The position numbers and the translations under genes were made by a program. The notes below the pieces were generated by a model, which was not told the DNA's origin, ran no database searches, and worked only from the letters and a program-made list of their open reading frames with translations. Of a stretch of 24,960 nucleotides of DNA, positions 14,691-22,324 are shown in pieces. This stretch comes from Bacillota bacterium (GTDB lineage Bacteria; Bacillota; Clostridia; Lachnospirales; Lachnospiraceae): positions 1-24,960 of the forward strand of contig JAEXGM010000220.1 of NCBI GenBank assembly GCA_023450835.1, given 5' to 3'. Within the stretch, counting starts at the first letter, position 1, and every line of letters starts with the position of its first letter.

Positions 14691-15233
14691 ATGGTTTATT
14701 TATTTTTAGCAGATGGATTTGAAGAAATTGAAGGACTGACAGTAGTAGACTTACTGCGCCGTGCAGAAATTAAGATTACCATGGTTTCAGTAACCGGGAA
14801 TTTAAAAATTGCCGGCTCCCACAATATTAAAGTAGAAGCCGACGGATTGTTTGAAGATTATGATTACAAAGATGCAGAACTGTTAGTGCTTCCTGGCGGT
14901 ATGCCCGGAACAAAGAACCTGGGCGCCCATAAGGAACTCGTAGAGCTTTTAAAGAAATTCAGAACAGAGGACAAGGCTCTGGCAGCCATATGTGCAGCAC
15001 CCAGTGTTCTGGGAGAGAACGGATTGCTTCAAGGGAAGAAAGTAACCTGCTTTCCGGGCTTTGAGGAAAAACTGATAGGAGCAAAAGCTACTGGAGCGAG
15101 AGCGGTTACAGACGGTAATATTATAACAGGGAAAGGAATGGGTACTGCCATTGAATTCTCTCTTGAAATCATTCGTTTTCTTGCAAATAACGAAACAGCG
15201 GAGAGGATAGGAAAGACTATTCAGTACTTTTAA
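14691..15233 (+). CDS. DJ-1/PfpI family protein
   Basis: The 180-residue protein has the DJ-1 fold markers. FEEIEG near the N-terminus places the conserved Glu at 14. AAICAAPS places the nucleophile-elbow Cys at 101, the reactive cysteine in DJ-1, YajL and PfpI. LPGGMPGTKNL (67-77) is the oxyanion region. Members of this family act in carbonyl-stress defence, as glyoxalase III or proposed deglycases, or as chaperones; the activity here is not determined. Length is typical. AGAGAGGA lies about 8 nt upstream of ATG. The 3' end overlaps the convergent symporter gene by 17 nt. Confidence 0.92.
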   Translation: MVYLFLADGFEEIEGLTVVDLLRRAEIKITMVSVTGNLKIAGSHNIKVEADGLFEDYDYKDAELLVLPGGMPGTKNLGAHKELVELLKKFRTEDKALAAICAAPSVLGENGLLQGKKVTCFPGFEEKLIGAKATGARAVTDGNIITGKGMGTAIEFSLEIIRFLANNETAERIGKTIQYF

Positions 15234-16527
15234 TTTCTTTTCGCAGTATCCAGAGGGTCAGGACGTTCGGCAATATCATCAGGGCATTAATCAGGTCGGA
15301 AAGCTCCCAGACAAATTCCAGAGATAGAACGGCGCCGCCAAATATCATGACGATATAACATAATTTATAGGTTGCAATACCATCTTTTCCAAAGAGGTAT
15401 ACAACGGCCCGCTCCCCGAAATAGGACCAGCCTATGAGCGTCGCCATGGCAAAGGCAACTATGGCAAAGCCAAGAATATACTGACCGTAAGGAAGCTGCA
15501 TGAAGGCAGCGGTTGTCAGATCGGAGGCGGGAATGTCTTTTACGGAAGCAGGATTCTTAAGGATATTTGAAACAATTACAATACCTGTAACTCCGCACAT
15601 TACCACGGTATCCCAAAAGGTTGCGCTCATAGATACAAGCGCCTGGGTATGAGGATTATCAGTCTTTGCACTGGCAGCAGCTATGGCAGCGGTACCGATA
15701 CCGGCTTCATTGGTAAAGAGTCCTCTGGCAACACCATATCTGGCAGCCGTCTTTATTGTGCTTCCGACAAATCCGCCGACCATGGCACTTGGCAGAAAAG
15801 CGGAACGGCATATCAGGGAAATGGCAGGAAGAATGTAATTATAATTCATCACTACTAAAACCATACAAGCTGCTATGTAAAAGAACCCCATGGCCGGAAC
15901 CAGCTTTTTGCAAAGGTTACCGATGGATTCAATACCGCCGAGAATCACAAGACCAGTGAGGACAGCGGCAATAATTCCTATGATATAAGGTGAGAAGCCC
16001 CAAAGGGAAGAGGTAACATTGGTGATGGAATTGGACTGGGTAGAGCATCCCACACCATAAGAGGCACAGAGGGTCAACAGGGCGTATACGACTGCCATGG
16101 GTTTTGATTTGAGTCCGTGTTCCAGGACATACATGGGACCGCCGGAGTAGGTACCATCCTTCGCAAGGGTGCGGTAGCGGATACCAAGATAACATTCCCC
16201 GTAGGTTGTGGCCATGCCCAGGATTCCGGTAAGCCAAAGCCAAAGAATTGCGCCAGGGCCGCCCATGGCCACGGCAGTGGAGACGCCCACGATATTTCCG
16301 ATACCTAAGGTTGCGGCCAATGTAGTTGTGAGAGCAGCGAAGCTGCTGGTCTGACCCTTTGCATCCTCCGAGGACTTCGTTGACAGGCGGATTCCTTTAA
16401 ATATCTTTTTTTGAATAAATTTCAGACGAAAGGTCAAAAAAAGATGGGTTGCAATCAGGAGATACAACATTGGACCGTTCCATAGCAGGCGGTTCAGACT
16501 TTTGATCAATGATAAAATATGTTCCAT
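15217..16527 (-). CDS. AGCS family sodium:alanine (amino acid) symporter
   Basis: The 436-residue polytopic membrane protein belongs to the AGCS family (AlsT, DagA, AgcS), which takes up alanine, glycine or glutamine with Na+ or H+. Family motifs are LGIGNIVGV (74-82), MGGPGAILWLW (88-98), GGPMYV (129-134) and TNEAGIGTAA (272-281). It is at the short end for the family but looks complete at both ends. The ATG at 16527 has no clear Shine-Dalgarno (upstream GGTAGCTTCTC), so expression may be weak or the start imprecise. The 3' end overlaps the DJ-1 gene by 17 nt. The substrate is inferred from the family only. Confidence 0.93.
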   Translation of the reverse strand: MEHILSLIKSLNRLLWNGPMLYLLIATHLFLTFRLKFIQKKIFKGIRLSTKSSEDAKGQTSSFAALTTTLAATLGIGNIVGVSTAVAMGGPGAILWLWLTGILGMATTYGECYLGIRYRTLAKDGTYSGGPMYVLEHGLKSKPMAVVYALLTLCASYGVGCSTQSNSITNVTSSLWGFSPYIIGIIAAVLTGLVILGGIESIGNLCKKLVPAMGFFYIAACMVLVVMNYNYILPAISLICRSAFLPSAMVGGFVGSTIKTAARYGVARGLFTNEAGIGTAAIAAASAKTDNPHTQALVSMSATFWDTVVMCGVTGIVIVSNILKNPASVKDIPASDLTTAAFMQLPYGQYILGFAIVAFAMATLIGWSYFGERAVVYLFGKDGIATYKLCYIVMIFGGAVLSLEFVWELSDLINALMILPNVLTLWILRKEIKSTE

Positions 16528-16825
16528 GAGAAGCTACCGTTCGATGTGATTTCTATAGTATATGCTCTTAATTGGACATTAAGTATGATTAAATCAAGCA
16601 GTTAATGCAGTTTGGATATCTTAAGGCCGGCTGACCGGCAGGGAAGAAAAATAAGATGAAATAAAAAGAAACAAAAAAAATCTGAGATTCCATAACTTAC
16701 CATAATAATTTTTGAAATATTGATAACAATAATATTACGATAACTGATTCAATAGAGTCGGTTGTCGGCAAAACGGGAACAAAGATTCCTGAATATTAAA
16801 CAATTAATTTCGGAGGTGAAATTTT
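16528..16825. other. Gene-free region between the symporter and the spore protein genes
   Basis: This 298-bp AT-rich stretch has a small GCCGG-CTGA-CCGGC hairpin (16626-16639) and an A-rich run near 16650-16680. A TATACT at 16557-16562 (minus) may be the symporter -10. No sigma-F or sigma-G promoter for the spore gene could be placed with correct spacing. Confidence 0.5.
16557..16562 (-). promoter_or_regulatory. Candidate -10 of the symporter promoter
   Basis: TATACT on the minus strand, 29 nt before the start codon; no good -35 hexamer at 16-18 nt spacing. Weak call. Confidence 0.35.
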
Positions 16826-17050
16826 ATGGCAAGTAGCAATAGTGGATCAAACAGAACAGAAGTTCCTCAGGCTAGAGAGGCTCTTGACAGATTTAAAATG
16901 GAGGTTGCTTCAGAAATCGGAGTACCTTTAAAACAAGGTTACAACGGTGACTTAACAAGCGCTCAGAATGGTTCTGTAGGCGGAGAAATGGTTAAACGTA
17001 TGATCAAGAGACAGGAAGAATCCATGTCTGGTCAGTCCGGTTCTTATTAA
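16826..17050 (+). CDS. Alpha/beta-type small acid-soluble spore protein (SASP)
   Basis: The 74-residue protein matches the alpha/beta SASPs that coat DNA in the dormant spore, protect it from UV and heat, and are degraded at germination. MEVASEIGV (25-33) is the site cut by the germination protease GPR, expected after Glu26. GDLTSAQNGSVGGEMVKRMI (41-60) is the second DNA-binding motif of the family. GGAGGTG lies 7 nt upstream of ATG. It is monocistronic, and in relatives such genes are read in the forespore by sigma-G, but no such promoter could be placed here. It is direct evidence that the organism belongs to a spore-forming lineage. Confidence 0.95.
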   Translation: MASSNSGSNRTEVPQAREALDRFKMEVASEIGVPLKQGYNGDLTSAQNGSVGGEMVKRMIKRQEESMSGQSGSY

Positions 17051-17126
17051 TTTCTGAAATAAAAAGATTTGGCGTCGGCTTAAGTTATAAGACAGATGCC
17101 TTATAGCTGCCATATGACTGGCGTAT

Positions 17127-17197
17127 AAAACATCATCTAATATATATGACCACCCCTTTTTACAGGCGGCAAGTCATACATGTAAGATGATGTTTTT
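17127..17197 (+). terminator. Long hairpin, probable terminator of the spore protein gene
   Basis: Left arm 17127-17150 and right arm 17173-17196 pair in register. The outer 12 bp are perfect (AAAACATCATCT/AGATGATGTTTT), and the inner 12 have two mismatches and one G-T. The loop is 22 nt (17151-17172). A T-run (17193-17197) closes it. It is unusually long for a simple terminator. Confidence 0.7.
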
Positions 17198-17200
17198 ATA

Positions 17201-17285
17201 TGTGCAGGAAAAGTGTATTTGATTTTTGATTGCCGAGGATTTCACAGGCACGAACTTGTGCAGGAAAAATGTACTTCAATTTTTC
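17201..17285 (+). repeat. Pair of about 28-bp direct repeats
   Basis: Copies at 17201-17228 and 17257-17285 begin with an identical TGTGCAGGAAAA, share TGTA and the T-rich end, and differ at a few positions. The offset is 56 bp. The second copy is completed by TTTTTCCTGCA into a perfect 11-bp hairpin (17259-17269 with 17280-17290). Confidence 0.7.
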
Positions 17286-17341
17286 CTGCAAAGAACCGGG
17301 ACAAATGCCTTCACATATATTGGGATAGAGGCTTTAATGGG

Positions 17342-17370
17342 TTGCACTCATAAGATGCTTATGTTACAAT
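17342..17370 (+). promoter_or_regulatory. Sigma-A promoter upstream of glmM
   Basis: TTGCAC (17342-17347), a 17-nt spacer and TACAAT (17365-17370). Initiation near 17377 gives a leader of about 130 nt. No known riboswitch is recognised in it. Confidence 0.6.
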
Positions 17371-17509
17371 CGTTTTTGAACTGCATTAAACCACGCTTAT
17401 ACCGGTCTGCTTCTTTTATAGATGCAGGCTTACCAATAAAAGTACATAGCAAAGAATAATAGAAAGAAAGGATGACCGGCAGGTAAAATCGCCAGTTACA
17501 GGTATATTT

Positions 17510-18856
17510 ATGGGTAAATATTTTGGTACAGATGGATTCAGAGGAGAAGCAAATGTTGATTTAACTGTGGAACATGCTTATAAAGTAGGAAGATTTCTTG
17601 GTAATTACTTTGGCAAAGAGCACAGAGCCAGGGTCGTAATCGGAAAAGACACCAGACGTTCCAGTTATATGTTTGAATATTCTTTGGTAGCAGGTCTGAC
17701 AGCCAGCGGCGCAGATGTATATTTGCTGCATGTAACCAGTACGCCCAGCATATCCTATGCGGTGAGGAGCGAGGACTTTGACTGCGGTATCATGATTTCA
17801 GCCAGCCATAATCCCTATTATGATAATGGTATAAAAGTTATAAACGGCAGTGGTTACAAGTTAGAGAACGAAGTGGAAGAACTGATCGAGAACTACATAG
17901 ACGGTAAAGGAGAAGAGCTGCCCTACGCTACAAAAGAGAATATCGGAAGAACTACGGACTATGTAATAGGAAGAAACCGCTATATCGGATATCTTATTTC
18001 ATTGGTGCCAAATTCTTTTAAAAATATGAAAGTTGGTCTGGATTGTGCCAACGGCTCTGCCTCCAGTCTTGCGAAAGTAGTATTTGATGCCCTGGGAGCA
18101 AAGACCTATGTAATAAATAATGAACCCAACGGAACTAATATTAATGAAGGCTGCGGTTCCACCCATATGGAAACACTCCAGAAATTCGTGCTGGAAAATA
18201 ACCTGGACGTAGGTTTTGCCTATGACGGAGACGCGGACAGATGTTTAGCCGTAGACGATAAAGGTAATATTATAGATGGTGACCTGATTCTTTATATCTG
18301 CTCTGCATACATGAAGAAAAGGAATGAATTAAATAATAACACCGTAGTAACGACCATCATGAGCAATCTGGGGCTTTATAAAGCACTGGAGGAAAAAGGC
18401 ATTGCTTATGAGAAAACTGCTGTCGGAGATAAATATGTATATGAGAATATGATGGAGAACGGACATTCCATCGGCGGTGAACAATCAGGGCATATCATCT
18501 TCAGCAAGCATGCCACCACGGGAGACGGAATCCTGACTTCTCTTAAAATAATGGAAGTCATTTTGGAAACAAAGCTGAAACTCTCCGAACTTATCAAAGA
18601 AGTGCAGATATATCCTCAGGTTCTTAAGAATGTCAGAGTAAAGGATAAAAAAACAGCCAGAGAAGATACTGATGTGGTAAAAATTATTGAAGATGTTACA
18701 GAGGAGCTTGGAAGCGATGGCCGTATCCTGGTCAGAGAAAGCGGAACAGAACCGGTACTTCGGGTAATGGTAGAAGCCCCTTCGCTGGATATTTGCGAGA
18801 AATATGTTAATCTGGTCCTTGCAAAGCTGCAGGTCAAAGGACATACAACAAATTAA
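17510..18856 (+). CDS. glmM: Phosphoglucosamine mutase
   Basis: The 448-residue enzyme converts glucosamine-6-phosphate to glucosamine-1-phosphate for UDP-GlcNAc and cell-wall synthesis. FGTDGFRGEAN (5-15) is the GlmM N-terminus. ISASHNP (96-102) carries the phosphoserine, Ser99. YDGDADR (238-244) binds the Mg ion. GGEQSGHI (322-329) fits GlmM rather than phosphomannomutase, and RESGTEP (409-415) binds phosphate. Length is as usual. The Shine-Dalgarno is weak (ACAGG 8 nt before ATG). A promoter lies at 17342-17370 and trigger factor follows with its own promoter. Confidence 0.96.
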   Translation: MGKYFGTDGFRGEANVDLTVEHAYKVGRFLGNYFGKEHRARVVIGKDTRRSSYMFEYSLVAGLTASGADVYLLHVTSTPSISYAVRSEDFDCGIMISASHNPYYDNGIKVINGSGYKLENEVEELIENYIDGKGEELPYATKENIGRTTDYVIGRNRYIGYLISLVPNSFKNMKVGLDCANGSASSLAKVVFDALGAKTYVINNEPNGTNINEGCGSTHMETLQKFVLENNLDVGFAYDGDADRCLAVDDKGNIIDGDLILYICSAYMKKRNELNNNTVVTTIMSNLGLYKALEEKGIAYEKTAVGDKYVYENMMENGHSIGGEQSGHIIFSKHATTGDGILTSLKIMEVILETKLKLSELIKEVQIYPQVLKNVRVKDKKTAREDTDVVKIIEDVTEELGSDGRILVRESGTEPVLRVMVEAPSLDICEKYVNLVLAKLQVKGHTTN

Positions 18857-18883
18857 AAAAATATGGTATTTACAGAATGGTTA

Positions 18884-18892
18884 TGATATAAT
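18884..18892 (+). promoter_or_regulatory. Extended -10 promoter of tig
   Basis: TGATATAAT is an extended -10 with a consensus TATAAT (18887-18892) and no good -35. Initiation near 18899 gives a leader of about 80 nt. An 8-bp direct repeat GTCAAAAC/GTCAAAAT (18901-18916) begins at the predicted start. Confidence 0.6.
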
Positions 18893-18981
18893 ATACTAAT
18901 GTCAAAACGTCAAAATGGGAAGTTATACAATTGCGTGTTACAGCGTTTATAGTTTCACATATTTTAAGGAGGAAATTTTAA

Positions 18982-20271
18982 ATGAGTTTACAGGTAGAAA
19001 AGTTAGAGAAGAATATGGTTAAGCTTACTGTAGAGACTGCAGCAGAAGAGTTTGATGCAGCTATCGAAAAAGCTTATGCCAAAAATAAAGGGAAATTCAA
19101 TATCCAGGGCTTCCGTAAGGGTAAAGCACCTCGTGCTTTTATAGAGAAGATGTATGGCGCAAGCATTTTCTATGAGGATGCAGCTAATCTGATCATTCCT
19201 GATGCTTATGAAAAAGCAGCAGATGAGTGCGGATTAACTTTGGTTTCAAGACCTGAAATCGAAGTGACACAGATCGAAAAAGGCATGCCTTTCATCTTTA
19301 CCGCAGAAGTAGCAGTAAAACCTGAAGTTACACTTGGCGAGTACAAAGGAATTGCAGTAGAGGTTCCAACAGCCGAGGTAACAGAAGAGGATATTACAGC
19401 AGAGCTTGATAAAGTAAGAGAGCAGAATGCAAGAATTATCACAGTAACAGACAGAGCTGTTCAGGATAAGGATGATACTGTAATTAATTTTGAAGGCTTT
19501 GTAGACGGCGTTCCTTTTGAAGGCGGCAAGGCAGAGGATTATTCCCTGACTATCGGTTCTCATTCCTTCATCGATACTTTTGAGGATCAGTTAATCGGTA
19601 AAAACATCGGAGAAGAAGTGGAAGTAAATGTAACCTTCCCCGAAGAATATCATGCAGCAGAACTGGCAGGAAAGCCTGCTTTATTTAAGGTTACCGTAAA
19701 AGAAATCAAGGCAAAGGAATTACCTGCAGCTGATGATGATTTCGCACAGGATGTATCCGAATTCGATACTTTAGCTGAATACAAATCTGATATCGAGGCA
19801 AAATTAAAAGAAAAGAAAGAAAAGGATGCCAAGAGAGCAACAGAGGATGCAGCTATTGATAAAGTAGTTGAGAATGCTACAATGGAAATTCCGGAAGCAA
19901 TGATTGATACTCAGGTTAAACAGATGGCAGATGATTTTGCCCAGAGAGTGCAGTCCCAGGGACTTACCATCGAGCAGTACTTCCAGTTTACAGGAACCAA
20001 CGCAGAGCAGCTTTTAGAGCAGATGCGTCCTCAGGCATTAAAGACTATTCAGGTAAGATTGGTGTTAGAAGCAATTGTAAAGGCTGAAAACATTACCGTA
20101 TCCGATGAAGATTATGAGAAAGAAGTAGCTACCATGGCTGAGAGTTATAAAATGGAAGCTGATAAGTTAAAAGCTTTAATCGGAGAAAAAGAAAAAGAAC
20201 AAATCATTATGGATATGGCGGTTCAAAAAGCAGTTGATCTGATTGGAGAGACAGCCGTAGCAGCAAAGTAA
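18982..20271 (+). CDS. tig: Trigger factor, ribosome-associated chaperone and prolyl isomerase
   Basis: The 429-residue protein has the three trigger factor domains. The N-terminal ribosome-binding domain (about 1-145) carries the signature GFRKGKAPR (43-51), which contacts the exit-tunnel protein L23. The FKBP-type prolyl isomerase domain runs from about 150 to 240. The helical SurA-like substrate cradle is C-terminal (about 245-429). It protects nascent chains as they leave the ribosome. AAGGAGG (18966-18972) sets the start with 9-nt spacing. clpP follows 61 nt later in the same direction, and the shared region makes cotranscription with the Clp protease genes likely. Confidence 0.96.
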   Translation: MSLQVEKLEKNMVKLTVETAAEEFDAAIEKAYAKNKGKFNIQGFRKGKAPRAFIEKMYGASIFYEDAANLIIPDAYEKAADECGLTLVSRPEIEVTQIEKGMPFIFTAEVAVKPEVTLGEYKGIAVEVPTAEVTEEDITAELDKVREQNARIITVTDRAVQDKDDTVINFEGFVDGVPFEGGKAEDYSLTIGSHSFIDTFEDQLIGKNIGEEVEVNVTFPEEYHAAELAGKPALFKVTVKEIKAKELPAADDDFAQDVSEFDTLAEYKSDIEAKLKEKKEKDAKRATEDAAIDKVVENATMEIPEAMIDTQVKQMADDFAQRVQSQGLTIEQYFQFTGTNAEQLLEQMRPQALKTIQVRLVLEAIVKAENITVSDEDYEKEVATMAESYKMEADKLKALIGEKEKEQIIMDMAVQKAVDLIGETAVAAK

Positions 20272-20332
20272 ACGAGATGATTTTCACACCTTGATTTTAT
20301 ACGCGTGCTAATGCACGAGATAGGAGCGAACT

Positions 20333-20914
20333 ATGAGTTTAGTACCTTATGTCATTGAACAGACAAGCCGCGGTGAAAGATCCTACGACATTTATTCCAG
20401 ATTATTAAAAGAAAGAATCATCTTTTTGGGAGAGGAAGTAAGCGATGTATCTGCCAGTGTTATCGTAGCACAGTTACTATTCCTTGAATCCGAAGATCCC
20501 GGAAAGGATATTCATTTATATATCAACAGCCCTGGCGGTTCCGTAACTGCCGGTATGGCTATTTATGATACTATGAATTATATTAAGTGTGATGTATCTA
20601 CTTATTGTATCGGTATGGCAGCCAGCATGGGAGCCTTCCTTTTAGCCGGCGGAGCAAAAGGCAAGAGATTTGCCATGCCTAATGCGGAAGTTATGATTCA
20701 TCAGCCCTCAGGCGGAGCCAAGGGCCAGGCTACTGATATTAAGATCGTAGCAGAGAATATCCTAAAGACAAAGAAAAAACTCAATGAAATCCTGGCAGCC
20801 AACACAGGAAAGCCTCTGGAAGTAATTGAAATTGATACGGAAAGAGATTACTACATGACAGCGGAAGAGGCAAAAGCTTACGGCTTGATTGATAATGTAA
20901 TTGTAAGCAGATAA
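20333..20914 (+). CDS. clpP: ATP-dependent Clp protease proteolytic subunit
   Basis: The 193-residue serine peptidase forms the barrel of ClpXP. The catalytic triad is Ser98 (GMAASMGAFL), His123 (MIHQPSGG) and Asp172 (TERDYYM), at the positions typical of ClpP. The start MSLVPYVIEQTSRGER is the standard N-terminus. AGGAG lies 6 nt before ATG. A small CGTGC-TAAT-GCACG hairpin (20304-20317) lies in the gap after tig. clpX starts 31 nt after the stop, so protease and unfoldase are encoded together. Confidence 0.97.
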   Translation: MSLVPYVIEQTSRGERSYDIYSRLLKERIIFLGEEVSDVSASVIVAQLLFLESEDPGKDIHLYINSPGGSVTAGMAIYDTMNYIKCDVSTYCIGMAASMGAFLLAGGAKGKRFAMPNAEVMIHQPSGGAKGQATDIKIVAENILKTKKKLNEILAANTGKPLEVIEIDTERDYYMTAEEAKAYGLIDNVIVSR

Positions 20915-20945
20915 GAATCAGGCATGAAGGGAGTTGGTAAAAAGA

Positions 20946-22241
20946 GTGGCAAACAGAACCGATGACAGAAAACAGTTAAGATGTTCCTTTTGCAATAAAC
21001 CTCAGGACCAGGTGCGAAAGCTTATTGCAGGACCTGGTAATGTATATATATGTGACGAGTGTATTGAAATCTGCTCCGAAATCGTAGAAGAAGAGTTTGA
21101 TGACAAAGTACATGACACGGATATCAATTTATTAAAGCCTTTGGAGATTAAAAACTTTCTGGATCAGTATGTAATTGGTCAGGAAGAAGCAAAGAAGGTG
21201 CTTGCAGTATCCGTTTATAATCATTATAAGAGAGTGCTGGCAGGAAGAGACCTGGATGTTGAGCTGCAAAAAAGCAATATTCTTATGGTAGGACCTACCG
21301 GTTCCGGTAAAACATTTCTTGCACAAACTCTGGCGAAGCTTTTAAATGTACCCTTTGCGATTGCAGATGCTACAGCATTAACGGAAGCCGGTTATGTAGG
21401 TGAAGATGTTGAAAATATTCTGTTGAAGCTGATTCAGGCAGCAGAATTTGATATCGAAAGAGCAGAACATGGTATTATCTATATAGATGAAATTGATAAA
21501 ATAACCAGAAAGTCAGAGAACACTTCGATTACCAGAGATGTATCCGGAGAAGGTGTTCAGCAGGCCTTACTTAAAATACTGGAAGGGACAGTCGCTTCCG
21601 TTCCGCCTCAGGGAGGAAGAAAGCATCCCCATCAGGAATTTATACAGATAGATACTACTAATATTTTATTTATCTGCGGCGGTGCCTTTGATGGCCTGGA
21701 AAAAATTATTGAAGCAAGAATCGGACAAAAATCCATTGGTTTTAACGCTACAATTTCTGAGAAGACGAAGGAAAATGTCGGCGAATTATTCCGCCAGGCA
21801 ATGCCTCAGGATTTTGTGAAATTCGGCTTAATACCCGAGTTCGTAGGACGTGTTCCTGTATGTGTGGCATTGGATGCACTGGATGAGGAAACTCTGGTCC
21901 GTATTCTGACAGAACCTAAAAATGCTATTATTAAACAATATAAAAAGCTGTTTGAGCTGGACGGCGTAGAACTTGAATTTGAAGAAGAAGCCATCCGTGC
22001 CATAGCAAAACGTTCTCTTGAGAGAAAAACCGGTGCCAGGGGTCTGCGTGCTATTATGGAAGCTGTTATGATGGATTCCATGTATAAAGTCCCAACAGAT
22101 ACTCAAATATTAAAGTGCATCATAACAAAAGAAGCTGCGGAGGGCAGTAATCAGCCAATGTTAATTAACACGGAAGATAATCAGCCCAGAAAAGCAATAT
22201 CAAAACGAATATCCAAAAAGAACAGCAATGAGATTGCATAG
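20946..22241 (+). CDS. clpX: ATP-dependent Clp protease ATP-binding subunit ClpX
   Basis: The 431-residue AAA+ unfoldase delivers tagged proteins to ClpP. An N-terminal C4 zinc-binding domain has Cys13, Cys16, Cys36 and Cys39. Walker A is GPTGSGKT (116-123), pore loop GYVGE (149-153) and Walker B IIYIDEID (177-184). The GTG start at 20946 is chosen because MANRTDDRKQLRCSFC matches the usual ClpX N-terminus. An in-frame TTG four codons earlier (20934) directly abuts the GGGAG site and leaves no spacing. GGGAG (20929-20933) to GTG is 12 nt, rather long. A terminator follows at 22259. Confidence 0.95.
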   Translation: MANRTDDRKQLRCSFCNKPQDQVRKLIAGPGNVYICDECIEICSEIVEEEFDDKVHDTDINLLKPLEIKNFLDQYVIGQEEAKKVLAVSVYNHYKRVLAGRDLDVELQKSNILMVGPTGSGKTFLAQTLAKLLNVPFAIADATALTEAGYVGEDVENILLKLIQAAEFDIERAEHGIIYIDEIDKITRKSENTSITRDVSGEGVQQALLKILEGTVASVPPQGGRKHPHQEFIQIDTTNILFICGGAFDGLEKIIEARIGQKSIGFNATISEKTKENVGELFRQAMPQDFVKFGLIPEFVGRVPVCVALDALDEETLVRILTEPKNAIIKQYKKLFELDGVELEFEEEAIRAIAKRSLERKTGARGLRAIMEAVMMDSMYKVPTDTQILKCIITKEAAEGSNQPMLINTEDNQPRKAISKRISKKNSNEIA

Positions 22242-22258
22242 ATTCGATTGTTATAGGG

Positions 22259-22299
22259 ACTGCCTTAAAGTACCTCTTAGAGGTTTTAAGGCAGTTTTT
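22259..22299 (+). terminator. Intrinsic terminator between clpX and lon
   Basis: An 11-bp stem (22259-22269 with 22285-22295) is extended by ACCTC/GAGGT (22272-22276 with 22280-22284) around a 3-nt loop. It ends in TTTTT (22295-22299). Only 25 nt separate it from the lon start, with no visible promoter between. Confidence 0.85.
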
Positions 22300-22324
22300 A
22301 TCTTACGAAAGCAAGGAGGTAACA

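Larger units (their letters stand above)
17051..17509. other. Gene-free, structure-rich region between the spore protein and glmM
   Basis: This 459-bp stretch has, in order, three adjacent hairpins (17083-17108, 17109-17122, 17127-17196), a pair of about 28-bp direct repeats (17201-17228 and 17257-17285) and a perfect 11-bp hairpin (17259-17290). The glmM promoter (17342-17370) follows. A 77-codon frame at 17226-17459 lacks a ribosome site and resembles no known protein, so it is not called. Confidence 0.7.

Noticed and set aside
16681..16760. Sigma-G promoter for the spore protein gene (CATAATA at 16701)
   Set aside because: No matching -35 occurs 17-18 nt upstream; the nearest TGAGAT leaves only 12 nt.
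17226..17459. 77-codon open frame before glmM
   Set aside because: TTG start without a ribosome site. It overlaps the repeat and hairpin and the glmM promoter, and its protein resembles nothing known.
20934..20945. TTG as the clpX start
   Set aside because: It abuts the GGGAG site with zero spacing; the GTG at 20946 gives the usual ClpX N-terminus.
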